Assembly: GCA_964568145.1 (NCBI GenBank)
Contig: CAZMOZ010000004.1
Coordinates: 62,001 to 126,000 of the forward strand
Source of the DNA: DSVZ01 sp964568145
GTDB lineage: Bacteria; Verrucomicrobiota; Verrucomicrobiia; Limisphaerales; J093
DNA length: 64,000 bases
Reading direction: 5' to 3'
Shown in pieces: positions 42,180 through 51,924 of this stretch; the first letter of the stretch is position 1, and each line of letters starts with the position of its first letter. The notes below the pieces were generated by a model, which worked only from the letters and a program-made list of their open reading frames with translations, did no database searches and was not told the DNA's origin. Both the position numbers and the translations under genes were made by a program.

Positions 42180-42212
42180 CCGGGCGGCACGAGCCGGACG
42201 GCCGCGAGCGCG

Positions 42213-42620
42213 GGGTGCATACGTCCACGTCCACAGCCGCTTTTCGGGGGGCGGAGTCCCACGACGCCCATCCTCGGTGGGGCGGGACTCCGACGAGCCC
42301 TGCCTTCCGTGGCGGCAGTCGTCAAACGGCGCCGGCGGCAAAGCGCCGATGAAGCGGCGCACCCCAGAGGTTGCGCGCCCGACACCAGCGCTCCACCTAA
42401 CGCGCAGCGTCTTGGAGTGCGGCGGTCCGCTGCCGCTTTGGAGGTGGGTCGCCCCTCGCTGAGGGGCGACGCTTCCCGGCCTCTGAGCCAGAGGCCGGCC
42501 CCGCCGGACACAGCGACAGCCTGCCGGGATGGAGCAATTTCCAGGCTGTGCGGGTCACCCGCGGCACGGCCGCCCGCTCACTCGCAGAAACGGTGCGCGC
42601 CCGGCCACGTTTCAAGGTTG
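42213..42620. repeat. Spacer filled with family B/C repeats
   Basis: GGGTGCAT at 42213 and CGAGCCCTGCCTTCC (42294) recall family B. A family C double hairpin occupies 42442-42499 (GTCGCCCCTCGCTGAGGGGC and CGGCCTCTGAGCCAGAGGCC). TGCGGGTCACCCGCGGCACGGC at about 42549 resembles copies 2 and 3 of family B. No gene is seen. Confidence 0.6.
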
Positions 42621-42653
42621 ATTCGCGGCTGGCGGCGTCGCCAAGTTAACGCC

Positions 42654-43523
42654 ATGCGCGAGATCACCTCCGTGCCGGCCATGCAGCGGCTGGCGAAGCG
42701 CTGGCGGCGGGCTGGCGTCAAGGTGGGTTTCGTGCCGACCATGGGTTACCTCCATGCCGGTCATCTCAGTCTGGTCCGCGCGGCGCGCGCGCGCGTGGGT
42801 CGTCGCGGCGTGGTGGTGGTGAGCATTTACGTGAACCCCACCCAGTTCGCGCCCCAGGAAGACCTCGCGAAGTACCCGCGCGACCTGGCGCGCGACCGGC
42901 GGCTGTGCCGCGAGGCGGGTGTGGACGTGCTCTTTGTGCCGTCCGATGCCGGGATGTACCCGCGCCCGGCCGGCGCTGAATTCAGCACGTACGTGGTCGA
43001 GGAGACGCTCTCCCTCGGCATGGAAGGCGTGGCGCGGCCCACGCATTTCCGCGGCGTGACCACGGTGGTGGCCAAGCTGTTCAACCTGGTGCTGCCGGAC
43101 GTGGCCGTGTTTGGCGCAAAAGACTTTCAGCAGGCCGCCGTCGTCCGCCGCATGGTACGGGACCTGAATTTCCCGGTGGAAATTGTGGTGGCGCCGACCG
43201 TGCGCGAGCCGGACGGGCTGGCGATGAGTTCGCGCAACAAGTACCTCGACGCCGCCACGCGCCCGCAGGCCACGGTGCTGTGGCAGGCGTTGGAAGCGGC
43301 CCGCCGCCGCGTTCGGTTGGCCCCGCGTGGGGTGCCGGCCGCGCAACTGACCCGCCTGGTCCGCGCTTGCGTGGCCCGCGCGCCCGCCGCGCGACTGGAT
43401 TACGTGGCCCTCTTCGACCCCGACACGCTACAGCCGGCGCGCACCGTGCGGCGCGGCGCGCACATGGCGCTGGCGGTGTTCCTCGGCGGCACCCGGCTGA
43501 TTGACAACGCGCGTCTGGATTGA
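42654..43523 (+). CDS. panC: Pantothenate synthetase
   Basis: 289 residues from ATG 42654. Joins pantoate and beta-alanine with ATP. The HIGH-like motif is PTMGYLHAGHLSLV, the Mg/ATP region VFGAKDFQQAAVVRRM, and the KMSKS-like loop MSSRNKYL. Length is normal. A long in-frame extension upstream covers repeat DNA and is rejected. The stop is 11 bp before nadB, so the two coenzyme genes are probably co-transcribed. No panB or panD is nearby. Confidence 0.96.
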   Translation: MREITSVPAMQRLAKRWRRAGVKVGFVPTMGYLHAGHLSLVRAARARVGRRGVVVVSIYVNPTQFAPQEDLAKYPRDLARDRRLCREAGVDVLFVPSDAGMYPRPAGAEFSTYVVEETLSLGMEGVARPTHFRGVTTVVAKLFNLVLPDVAVFGAKDFQQAAVVRRMVRDLNFPVEIVVAPTVREPDGLAMSSRNKYLDAATRPQATVLWQALEAARRRVRLAPRGVPAAQLTRLVRACVARAPAARLDYVALFDPDTLQPARTVRRGAHMALAVFLGGTRLIDNARLD

Positions 43524-43534
43524 CCCTCTTTCCC

Positions 43535-45145
43535 ATGGAAACACCCATCCGCATTGATCACCTCGTCATTGGCAGCGGCATCGCCGGCTTGTTCTACGCG
43601 CTCAAGGTGGCCGACCACGGCCCCGTGGCGCTGGTCACGAAGAAGAACCGCGCCGAGTCCAACACCAACTACGCCCAGGGCGGCATCGCCTCGGTGATGA
43701 GCAGTGAGGACTCCTTCGAGCTGCACGTGCAGGACACGCTCACCGCCGGCGCCGGGTTGTGCCGGGAGGAGGTGGTGCGCACGGTGGTGCGGGAAGGCCC
43801 GGAGCGGGTGCGCGAGTTGATGGCGCTGGGCCTGCAGTTCACCGAGCGCGAGGTGCCCGGCCAGCCGGGCCGCCGCGAGCTGGACCTGGGCCGCGAAGGC
43901 GGGCACTCCAAGCGCCGGATCGTCCACGCCAAGGACATGACCGGCCGCGAAATCGAGCGCGCGCTGCTCAACGCCGCCGAGCGGCACCCGAACATACGCA
44001 TCTTCGAAAACCACATCGCCGTGGACCTCATCACCACCCACAAACTGGGGCAGGCCGGCGTCAACCGCTGCCTCGGCACTTACGTCCTCGACAAGGTCCG
44101 CGGCGAGGTGAGGGTCTTCGCCGCGCCCACCGTGGTCCTCGCCACCGGCGGCTGCGGCAAGGTGTACCTCTACACGACCAACCCCGACATCGCGACCGGC
44201 GACGGCGTGGCCATGGCCTACCGCGCGGGCGCGGGCGTGGCGAACATGGAGTTCATCCAGTTCCACCCCACCTGCCTGTACCACCCGAAGCTGAAGTCCT
44301 TTCTCATCAGCGAGGCCGTGCGCGGCGAAGGCGCCGTGCTGCGCGGCCCCGACGGCCAGGAGTTCATGGCACGCTACGACCCCCACAAGGAACTCGCCCC
44401 GCGCGACATCGTGGCCCGCGCCATTGACAGCGAGATGAAGCGCACCGGCGCCAGCCACGTGTACCTGGACATCACGCACAAGCCCGCGCCGTTCATCATC
44501 AACCGCTTTCCCAACATCTACCGCACCTGCCTCGAAGCGGGCCTGGACATCACCAAGGAGCCCATCCCGGTCGTCCCCGCCGCGCATTACCAGTGCGGCG
44601 GCGTGCTCACGGACCTCAACGGCGCGACCGAAATCGCCGGCCTGTTCGCCATCGGCGAGGTGGCCTGCACCGGCCTGCACGGCGCGAACCGCCTGGCCAG
44701 CAACTCGCTGCTCGAGGCGCTGGTCTGCGCCCACCGCGCCGCCCGCCAGGTCTTGGAGCACCCGCTGCCGCCCGGCGACCTGCCCATCCCGCCCTGGCAG
44801 TCCGGCAACGCCCAGAACCCCGACGAGCTGGTGGTCATCTCGCATCTCTGGGACGAAATCCGCCGCCTGATGTGGGACTACGTGGCCATCGTGCGCACCA
44901 ACAAGCGCCTCCAGCGCGCCGCCAACCGCATCGCCAACCTGCAGGCCGAGATCCACGAGTACTACTGGGACTTCATCGTCACCGCCGACCTGCTCGAGCT
45001 GCGTAACATCGCCATCGTGGCGGACCTCATCGTTCGCTGCGCCATGCAGCGTCCCGAAAGCCGCGGCCTGCACTACAACCTCGATTACCCCCAGCCCGAT
45101 CCCGCCTGGGCCCGGCGCGACACCGTGGTGCGGCGGGAGGCGTAG
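43535..45145 (+). CDS. nadB: L-aspartate oxidase
   Basis: 536 residues from ATG 43535; TTG 43520 is in frame but would overlap panC. The flavoprotein oxidises L-aspartate to iminoaspartate for quinolinate and NAD synthesis. The FAD motif GSGIAG is at residues 13-18. TNYAQGGIASV, VVLATGGCGKVYLYTTNPD, and GEVACTGLHGANRLASNSLLEAL are conserved. The C-terminal helical region (about 420-530) of NadB is present, which argues against a succinate-dehydrogenase-type flavoprotein. nadA and nadC are not in the window. Confidence 0.95.
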   Translation: METPIRIDHLVIGSGIAGLFYALKVADHGPVALVTKKNRAESNTNYAQGGIASVMSSEDSFELHVQDTLTAGAGLCREEVVRTVVREGPERVRELMALGLQFTEREVPGQPGRRELDLGREGGHSKRRIVHAKDMTGREIERALLNAAERHPNIRIFENHIAVDLITTHKLGQAGVNRCLGTYVLDKVRGEVRVFAAPTVVLATGGCGKVYLYTTNPDIATGDGVAMAYRAGAGVANMEFIQFHPTCLYHPKLKSFLISEAVRGEGAVLRGPDGQEFMARYDPHKELAPRDIVARAIDSEMKRTGASHVYLDITHKPAPFIINRFPNIYRTCLEAGLDITKEPIPVVPAAHYQCGGVLTDLNGATEIAGLFAIGEVACTGLHGANRLASNSLLEALVCAHRAARQVLEHPLPPGDLPIPPWQSGNAQNPDELVVISHLWDEIRRLMWDYVAIVRTNKRLQRAANRIANLQAEIHEYYWDFIVTADLLELRNIAIVADLIVRCAMQRPESRGLHYNLDYPQPDPAWARRDTVVRREA

Positions 45146-45161
45146 TTCCTGCCCGCCGTGA

Positions 45162-45189
45162 TTGACGCCTGTTGGGCAGCGCGTACCGT
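45162..45189 (+). promoter_or_regulatory. Putative promoter of the AsmA-like gene
   Basis: TTGACG (45162-45167), 16-base spacer, TACCGT (45184-45189), with about 60 bases to the ATG. Confidence 0.45.
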
Positions 45190-45258
45190 GCTTGCGCAAC
45201 CGCGGACGCCCCGGCATCTGCCGCGTCCGCGCGCCGTGTCCGGTTGGGAGACTGAGTT

Positions 45259-48200
45259 ATGCCTGACGATTCTGTGCGTGCGCAGCCCGCGCCCCGACGC
45301 CCCCGTGCCTCGCGTCGGCTCAAGTGGGCCGGCCTCGTTTTGGCGGGATTGGTGGTCCTGCTGGTGGCGCTGTACCTGGCGTTGACCAGCAGCGCGGTGC
45401 TGAAGGCGGTGGTGCTGCCGCGCGTGGGCGCCGCCCTGAACGCCCAGGTGACCGCCGGGGACATCCTGCTGCGTCCGTTGTCCGAATTGCGGTTGAAGCA
45501 ACTGGAGGTCACGCCCACCAACGGCCCCACGCTGCTGCGGGCGGCGGACGTGACCGTGCGCTACGACCTGTTCAGCCTGATCCGGGGCCGGTTCATCCTG
45601 CCGGAAATCAGCCTCGACCGCCCGGAGGTGAACGTGCAGGTGGCCGGCGACGGCCGGAGCAACCTCGACCCGCTGCTCGGCCAGCCGTCTGCGCCGTCCC
45701 GGAGGCGCTCGACCGAGCCGTGGGAAGTGGACATCGGCACGGTGAGCATCCGCGGCGGCAGCGCGGTTTACTGCCAGCGCGACGCCGCGGGCGGCAGCCA
45801 GTGTTCAACGGTGACCAACCTTGATCTGAGCCTGAGCGGCTTGAAGAACGGCGGCTCCGCCAAACTCACCCTCAACGCCAATGTTGTCCAGGCCAACACC
45901 CCGCCGGGGGCCGCAGCGGATTCGGCCGCGGCCCGGTTGAGCGGCGACGCCACGATCGCCATGTCCCGCGTCTTCCGCCTGCAGCAACTCGACGCCAATC
46001 TCCGCGCCGAGGTGACCTCCGCGGCGGGCGCGCTGAGCCTGGCGGAGAAGCTCTCCGCCAGCCTGGCGCTCGGTCTCACGGCGGAGGAAATCCGCCAGTG
46101 CACGCTGCGGTTTCAGCGCGAAAGCCAGTCGCTGGGCGAAGTGCGGCTCAGCGGTCCGTTCAACCTGGATCGCGGCGAGGGGCGTGTCAGTTTCCAAATC
46201 ACCTCGGTCGGCCGGGCGGCGCTGGCTTTGTTGGGGGCGCCGCTGGGGCTGGAGTTTGGCGACTCGGCCTTGAGCGGTTCCGGCTTTGTGGACATGGCGG
46301 AACGCGGGCGGCGTTACACCGCCAGCGTGAACCTAGACGCCAGCCGGTTCTCCGTGAAGCAAGCGGGTCGGGTGACGCCGGTGATGGACCTGCAGTTCGC
46401 GTTGCGCGGCAACACCGATTTGCAGGAACAGACGGCGTACCTCGAACGGCTTTCGCTCGGCGCCAGAATGGAGGGGCGCGACCTGATCTCGCTGGCCACG
46501 CAGCGCGCGGTGAACCTGGCCTGGGGTCGCGGCGAACCCCGCGCCGCCGCGCCGGCCACGGCGTTGCTGGCGGTCAACGACCTCCGGCTGGCGGACTGGG
46601 GGTCCTGGCTGGGCACCAACGTGCTCGACGGCATCGTGAACCTGCGCGCCGCGATCACCAGCGCCCAGGACGGCCGGAACCTCACCGCGGACTTCACCAA
46701 CTCCGTGCAGCGGCTGGGCGTGATCGCAGGCGGGCAGACTTACACGAACCTGGGCGCCGACTTCACCGGCCGCCTCACCGTGGGCGACTACCGTCTCGCG
46801 GGCCTAGAGCGCGGCCAACTGACGTGCCGGGAAGGCGGGGTCACGCTGGTCACGGCGCAACTCACCTCGAGCGTGGACTTCCAGGACAACAACGGCAACG
46901 TGCAGGTGAACGCCGAGGGCGAACTGCCGGTCATTCTTGCGCGACACCCGGTGCCCAACCTCGCCTTCACGCGCGGCAGTCTGCGGCTCAGTTCGCTGCT
47001 GAACTGGAGCCGCAACCGCTCCGCGGCCACCGTCACGGCCTTTATCGGCGATGTCGCCGGCCAGGTGGGCGGCTACCGGCTGGAAGGCTACTCCGCCGAA
47101 TTCGAGCTCAGCGGCGAACTGGCCCATGACAAGCTGGTGCTCCGCCGCCTGGGTCTGAGCGCCCGCGAAGGCACCCGCAGCGGCGGCACCGGCGACGTGG
47201 TCGGCCTGGTGGACGGCGCGGCGCAGACGGCGCAGTTCACCCTCAACGTCAGCGGCCTGAACCAGCTCGCCTTGCGGCCGTTTCTGGCCGGCGCGCTGGG
47301 CGACGTGGACGTGGCCTCGCTGACCCTCAGCGCCCATGGCGAACTCCGGCATGACGCCCGCACCCGCCCGCCCGGCGACCCGGCCAGCCCGGAGGCCTTC
47401 CAGGCGGTCTTTGCCTCGCTGGCCGAAGGCCGGGGCGAAACCCGGCTGCGCCTGGACGGCAGTCTGACGAATCTGGTGCTGGTGAACCGCAAGAGCGCCA
47501 GGACCTCCCAGCCGCTGGGGTTGGAGCTTCAACTCGAAACCACCCGGCGGGGCGACAGATACGAGCTGGGCACGAACGTGGTTCAGTTGCCGCCCACACA
47601 ACTCGCCACCAACCGGGTCACCTTCGCCGGCTCGCTCGACCTTTCGCCCAGCAATGCCGCTCCCAGCGCGCTCACCGTGCGGTCGCCGGGCCTGGACCTC
47701 ACGCCGTGGCTGGGCTTGGCCGAGCTCTTCGAGACCGGCGCCACTGCGGCCAGTCCCGCTCCCGTTCCGGCTGGCGCTCCCGAACAAGAACCGCCCGCCG
47801 TGGACCTGCCGCTGCGGGAGTTCACAGCGGATCTCAAGGTGGACAACCTGTTCATCCGCGAGCTGGCCATGAAGGACTGGGCGGCGAAGGTGGTGGTGGA
47901 CGACGGCAAGATCAGCCTCGCGCCCTGCACGCTCCGCCTCCAGGAAGCGCCGGTCTCGGCCTCGCTCAAGCTTGACCTCACCCGACCGGGCTATGTCTAT
48001 GACGTGGGGTTGGACGCGGCGCAGGTGCGGCTTGGGCCGCTGGTGGATGCGTTCACGCCGGATTACGCGGGTCAGATCAGCGGCGACCTGTTCGCCCGGC
48101 TGGCGTTGAGCGGCGCCGGCGTTACCGGCCCGAGTTTGCAGAAGAACCTGCGCGGCCAGGTTCTGCTCAACACCACCAACCTCAACTTCCAGATCGTCAC

Positions 48201-48855
48201 GCCGCGCGCCAAAAAGCTGCTCACCGTGCTCGCCACCGCGTTGCGGCTGGAAGCGCTCGCCACCTCGCCGCTGACCCTCCTCACCGCGCAGATGGACATC
48301 GGCGACGGCCAGGTGGCGATCCGGCCGTTCATGGCGGCCAGCGACGCCTTTTTCGCGACGGCCGAAGGCGCGATCCGCCTGGCGCCCGTGCTGACAAACT
48401 CGCCCATTGATCTGCCGGTGCAAATCGCGCTGCGCGAAGACCTGACCCGCCAGCTCAAGCTGGTGAACCTCGCGCCGGCGGCCCGCTCGAATTATTTCGC
48501 GCTGCCCCAGTTCGTGAAAATCCGCGGCACGCTCGGCTCGCCGGAGACGGAGATTGACAAGCTCCGCCTAACGGCCCTGCTCGCCGGCAGCGTGGGCGGA
48601 GCCATCGGCGGCACCGCCGGCAGCGCGGTGCAGGGCGTGGGCAGTTTGTTGCAGGGCAACGTCGAGTCCGCGGTGGGCACGCTGGGGAACCTGATCCAGG
48701 GTCGCAAACCGGGCGCGGCCACCAACGCGCCGCCCGCCGGCGCCACCAACGCCCCAGCCGCGACCTCGACCAATGCGCCGCCGCCCGCCCGGACCAACAC
48801 CCAGCCCAAACCCAACGTGCTGGACCTGCTCGACACGCCTCGAAAGAAAAACTGA
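45259..48855 (+). CDS. AsmA/TamB-like giant envelope protein
   Basis: 1,198 residues. One N-terminal transmembrane helix (LKWAGLVLAGLVVLLVALYLAL, about 25-46) is followed by an AsmA-type opening (RVGAALNAQVTAGDILLRPLSELRL) and a long, repetitive beta-rich body with AsmA-like C-terminal features (LSGAGVTGPSLQKNLRGQVLLN). The last 70 residues are a low-complexity Ala/Asn/Thr/Pro tail. Proteins of this superfamily bridge inner and outer membranes and are implicated in lipid transport. The length is typical for the TamB/YhdP end of the family. Partner TamA is absent. Confidence 0.85.
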   Translation: MPDDSVRAQPAPRRPRASRRLKWAGLVLAGLVVLLVALYLALTSSAVLKAVVLPRVGAALNAQVTAGDILLRPLSELRLKQLEVTPTNGPTLLRAADVTVRYDLFSLIRGRFILPEISLDRPEVNVQVAGDGRSNLDPLLGQPSAPSRRRSTEPWEVDIGTVSIRGGSAVYCQRDAAGGSQCSTVTNLDLSLSGLKNGGSAKLTLNANVVQANTPPGAAADSAAARLSGDATIAMSRVFRLQQLDANLRAEVTSAAGALSLAEKLSASLALGLTAEEIRQCTLRFQRESQSLGEVRLSGPFNLDRGEGRVSFQITSVGRAALALLGAPLGLEFGDSALSGSGFVDMAERGRRYTASVNLDASRFSVKQAGRVTPVMDLQFALRGNTDLQEQTAYLERLSLGARMEGRDLISLATQRAVNLAWGRGEPRAAAPATALLAVNDLRLADWGSWLGTNVLDGIVNLRAAITSAQDGRNLTADFTNSVQRLGVIAGGQTYTNLGADFTGRLTVGDYRLAGLERGQLTCREGGVTLVTAQLTSSVDFQDNNGNVQVNAEGELPVILARHPVPNLAFTRGSLRLSSLLNWSRNRSAATVTAFIGDVAGQVGGYRLEGYSAEFELSGELAHDKLVLRRLGLSAREGTRSGGTGDVVGLVDGAAQTAQFTLNVSGLNQLALRPFLAGALGDVDVASLTLSAHGELRHDARTRPPGDPASPEAFQAVFASLAEGRGETRLRLDGSLTNLVLVNRKSARTSQPLGLELQLETTRRGDRYELGTNVVQLPPTQLATNRVTFAGSLDLSPSNAAPSALTVRSPGLDLTPWLGLAELFETGATAASPAPVPAGAPEQEPPAVDLPLREFTADLKVDNLFIRELAMKDWAAKVVVDDGKISLAPCTLRLQEAPVSASLKLDLTRPGYVYDVGLDAAQVRLGPLVDAFTPDYAGQISGDLFARLALSGAGVTGPSLQKNLRGQVLLNTTNLNFQIVTPRAKKLLTVLATALRLEALATSPLTLLTAQMDIGDGQVAIRPFMAASDAFFATAEGAIRLAPVLTNSPIDLPVQIALREDLTRQLKLVNLAPAARSNYFALPQFVKIRGTLGSPETEIDKLRLTALLAGSVGGAIGGTAGSAVQGVGSLLQGNVESAVGTLGNLIQGRKPGAATNAPPAGATNAPAATSTNAPPPARTNTQPKPNVLDLLDTPRKKN

Positions 48856-48882
48856 CCGCCGCCAACGCGCCCGTGCTCAATC

Positions 48883-50256
48883 ATGCAAGCCGTCTTCGAC
48901 TACCTGCACGCGGAGCAGGATCGCTTTGTCCGCGACTTGTGCGACTACGTCCGCTTTCCCAGCGTCTCCGCCCAGCCGCAACACAAGGACGACATGCGCG
49001 CCTGCGCGGAATGGCTGGCGGCCCGCTGCCGACGGATAGGCCTGGAAAGTGAGGTCTGCGACACGCCAGGTCACCCGGTAGTACTGGCCCGCACGCCGCG
49101 CCAGGCCGGGACACGCCGGCCACACTACCTGGTTTACGGCCATTACGACGTGCAGCCGCCCGAGCCGTTCGAGCTCTGGAAATCGCCGCCGTTCGAGCCG
49201 CGCCTTGAAGGGCAGTCCCTGTTTGGCCGGGGCGCCAGCGACAACAAAGGCCAGCACCTCGCCCACCTCAACGCGGTGGAAGCCTATCTCGCCACCGGCA
49301 CGGAACTGCCGGGCGACCTCACCTTCCTCATCGAAGGCGAGGAGGAAGTCGGCAGCCGCAGCCTGGCCGGCTTTTTGCAGGCGCGCCGGGCGGAGTTGCG
49401 CTGCGACGCGGTGGTGGTGTCGGACACCGGCATGCCGGCGCCGGGGCTGCCGGCGCTGACCTACGCCTTGCGCGGCATTGTGGCGGCCGAGATCACCCTC
49501 ACCGGTCCGGACCGCGATCTGCACTCCGGCATCTTTGGGGGCACGGTGGACAATCCGGCGATGGCGTTGTGCCAGTTGCTGGCCCGGCTCCGGGACAAAC
49601 GCGGGCGCGTGAACATCCCGGGCTTCTACGACGACGTCGCGCCGTTGACCGCCTTCGAGCGCCGGCAACTGGCCCGGCTGCCGTACAACGCCCGCGCGTA
49701 CCGGAAGTTCCTCGGCGTGCCCCGGCTGTTTGGCGAGGCCGGCTACACCGCCTGGGAGCAACGCAGCGCCCGGCCCACCATCGAGATCAACGGCCTGACC
49801 AGCGGCTACCAGGGCGAAGGCAGCAAAACCATCGTGCCTTCCTGGGCGCGCGCCAAGCTGACCTTCCGCCTGGTGCCGGAGCAACAGCCGGCGCGGATTC
49901 AGCGGCTGATCCTGCGGCATCTGCGCAAACTGACGCCGCCCACGGTGCGCGCCCGCATCACCGCCGGTCACGGCGGCGAGCCGTATCTGCTCGACCCGCG
50001 CAGCCCGAAGGCGCAGGCGGGTCTGCGAGCCTTGAAGACGGCCTTTGGCCGGGAGCCGGCGCTGTTGCGCGAAGGCGGCTCCATCCCGATCGTGACCCAG
50101 TTCCGGAAGATCCTCGGCGCGGACACGTTGTTGCTGGGGCTCGCGTTACCGGACGACAACGCGCATTCCCCAAACGAGAAATTCGATCTCGGGAACTACG
50201 CCGCCGGGATGCGGCTGGGCGCCGCGCTGTGGCCGGAACTGGCGGCTTCGGAATGA
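48883..50256 (+). CDS. M20 family dipeptidase
   Basis: 457 residues from ATG 48883. The zinc ligands and catalytic region appear in YGHYDVQPPEPFELW, GRGASDNKGQHLAHL and FLIEGEEEVGSRSL, all in the order seen in the CNDP/DapE-like M20 clan. The lid domain (about 190-370), including LHSGIFGGTVDNPAMAL, is complete. No signal peptide, so cytoplasmic. The gene starts 27 bp after the AsmA-like gene and may be co-transcribed, although the functions are unrelated. The exact peptide or amide substrate is unknown. Confidence 0.93.
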   Translation: MQAVFDYLHAEQDRFVRDLCDYVRFPSVSAQPQHKDDMRACAEWLAARCRRIGLESEVCDTPGHPVVLARTPRQAGTRRPHYLVYGHYDVQPPEPFELWKSPPFEPRLEGQSLFGRGASDNKGQHLAHLNAVEAYLATGTELPGDLTFLIEGEEEVGSRSLAGFLQARRAELRCDAVVVSDTGMPAPGLPALTYALRGIVAAEITLTGPDRDLHSGIFGGTVDNPAMALCQLLARLRDKRGRVNIPGFYDDVAPLTAFERRQLARLPYNARAYRKFLGVPRLFGEAGYTAWEQRSARPTIEINGLTSGYQGEGSKTIVPSWARAKLTFRLVPEQQPARIQRLILRHLRKLTPPTVRARITAGHGGEPYLLDPRSPKAQAGLRALKTAFGREPALLREGGSIPIVTQFRKILGADTLLLGLALPDDNAHSPNEKFDLGNYAAGMRLGAALWPELAASE

Positions 50257-50297
50257 AGGACCGCTGGGGGGCTGAAGGTTTGCGGTTGTTGAGGCAC

Positions 50298-50380
50298 GGG
50301 TGATTGGTTGAAGGCGTGAAAGGTTAGATGGGTGGCGCCGCCCGTTTGGCAATTCAACCACTCATAACCCGTTTCACGCG
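50298..50380. repeat. Family E AT-rich palindrome, copy 2
   Basis: GGTTAGATGGGTGGC and AATTCAACCACTCATAACC plus GCGTGAAA/TTTCACGC arms form a partly complementary structure of the same type as 31545-31620. The 50381-50504 stretch holds nothing recognisable. Confidence 0.45.
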
Positions 50381-50504
50381 GCGTGTAACAGCCTTCGGTG
50401 AAGGCTTCGCGACGGCAGGTTCGGACAGGCTACCATCCACAGAAGGTTTCGTCAGCTTGCGCGAATTCTCCGGCCTTGTAACCCATTTAACGAGTCACCC
50501 TTTT

Positions 50505-50569
50505 AAACCGAAAGCCGAAGTTGGCCGTAGCGCAATGCGTCCCGCCTGCCCAACTTCGGTTTGGGGTTG
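50505..50569. repeat. Family A palindromic element, copy 3 (inverted)
   Basis: AAACCGAAAGCCGAAGTTGG ... CCAACTTCGGTTTGGGG; the reverse complement contains GCAGGCGGGACGCATTGCGC as in copies 1 and 2. It lies between the convergent M20 and nitroreductase genes. Confidence 0.7.
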
Positions 50570-50585
50570 AGTCAGCCGCCCTGGC

Positions 50586-51617
50586 TCAAGCATGGCCGTG
50601 GTGGCGCTGGATGATGAGCATCTCGCGAGGATTGCGACGCGGGGCCGGCGGCACTTCCGGGCCGTAGCCCAGGCGGAGCAGCACCTGCGGGAACCCCATC
50701 CGACCCGCCAGTTCCTCCAGACGAGGGCGCAGTTCCGGCACCTCGACCGGCTGGTTCAGGAAGGAGGCCCAGACGTTTTCGGACCGGGCGGTGAGCAGCA
50801 CGTGCTGCAAGGCTTGACCCGCCTGCAACCAGGCGCGCGGTTCTTCGGAGTCCGTGCCCAGGATCACAAAGGTCGGGGTGTGGGTGGCCAGTTCCCGGTC
50901 GCGCGCGGCCATGCCGCCGCCACGGTCGAACGTGCGGATGATCGCCGGCCCGACAAACGACAGCCAGTCCTTCACGCCGTATTTCTGAACGGGAATGCCA
51001 TCCGCGGCGTCCGGCTTGGTGCGAACCCACAGGGCCAGTTCGCGGCGGAACCGCGGATCCGCCCACTGGACCCGGTCGGCCTGGGCGACCAAGTCCGCCA
51101 CCGCCAGGCGCTGGTCATCGGCGGTCAGCGGCGCCAGCCAGGCGCCTTCCTGGGCGGCCGCGTTTTGCAGTCGCATCAGCAAATCCGGCGGCACGGGGTC
51201 GGGCAGGAACGGCTGGCGGTTCGTGCGCCGCTGCTGGATCGCGTGAAACAGCACGACATCCTCCGCGCCGGTGTCCGACTGCAATCCCAGGTGGAAGCGG
51301 GTCATGAGGTTCGGGTCCGACGGGTTGGGCAGCAGCTCGACCTGGTAGAGGTGGCCAAAGTACTCGGCGGCGACGCGCAAGTTGAAGACCGCGGCGCCAC
51401 AACTGATGGTCAGTTCCCGGTCCTGGGGGTCTATGAAGCGCAGCGCCCGGCGGCGATCGGCATGGACCGCCACATCGGTGACGCCGATGCGGAACAGCCA
51501 GGGTTGGGTGTTGTGGTTTGACGGGGCCAGTACGGCGTAGTTCAGCAGGAACTCCAACTGGTCGCTGGCATACCCGTCCGTGGGGAACTCGTCAGCGTTA
51601 ACATGCCAGGGATTCAT
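50586..51617 (-). CDS. Acg-family nitroreductase-like FMN protein
   Basis: 343 residues. The nitroreductase fold is split as in the Acg family: LLNYAVLAPSNHNTQPWLFRIG near the N-terminus binds the FMN phosphate, and the second half has QQRRTNRQPFLPD and QALQHVLLTARSENVWASFLNQPVEV near the C-terminus. The pattern resembles mycobacterial Acg (Rv2032), a putative FMN-binding dormancy protein without shown reductase activity. A ribosome-binding-like GAGGTGAGCG is seen directly upstream of ATG 51617. It diverges from the sigma factor gene. Substrate unknown. Confidence 0.85.
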   Translation of the reverse strand: MNPWHVNADEFPTDGYASDQLEFLLNYAVLAPSNHNTQPWLFRIGVTDVAVHADRRRALRFIDPQDRELTISCGAAVFNLRVAAEYFGHLYQVELLPNPSDPNLMTRFHLGLQSDTGAEDVVLFHAIQQRRTNRQPFLPDPVPPDLLMRLQNAAAQEGAWLAPLTADDQRLAVADLVAQADRVQWADPRFRRELALWVRTKPDAADGIPVQKYGVKDWLSFVGPAIIRTFDRGGGMAARDRELATHTPTFVILGTDSEEPRAWLQAGQALQHVLLTARSENVWASFLNQPVEVPELRPRLEELAGRMGFPQVLLRLGYGPEVPPAPRRNPREMLIIQRHHGHA

Positions 51618-51857
51618 CGCTCACCTCTTCGCCGCAAGTGATATACATCTTGCTCCTGTTGCGCCAGTCTTTTTTTAAGCATCATAACCGTGGGTCGGGA
51701 CGGAACCGCCCGCGGACCGACCGCCTCCGGTTTGACAGCAGTTCGCACGCCTGAAGACCGGGCGCAGGCCTGAATTTGCCGGCACCGCCCGGGCCGCAGG
51801 GCGCGGGTTGGCCTGAAAAGACCGCCTTGCCACGACCCTTCCACGTCGCCCGGAGCG

Positions 51858-51888
51858 TTGATTCCGGCTCGCGGCTGTGGCATATAAT
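51858..51888 (+). promoter_or_regulatory. Promoter of the sigma factor gene
   Basis: TATAAT (51883-51888) is a perfect -10; TTGATT (51858-51863) lies 19 bases before it. A GTG at 51877 in the same frame as the sigma factor falls inside the promoter, so it is not used and translation probably begins at ATG 51925. The rest of 51618-51924 shows nothing else recognisable. Confidence 0.55.
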
Positions 51889-51924
51889 ACCCATCCCAAC
51901 CGGCCGAAACGGCTGACCAAGCTC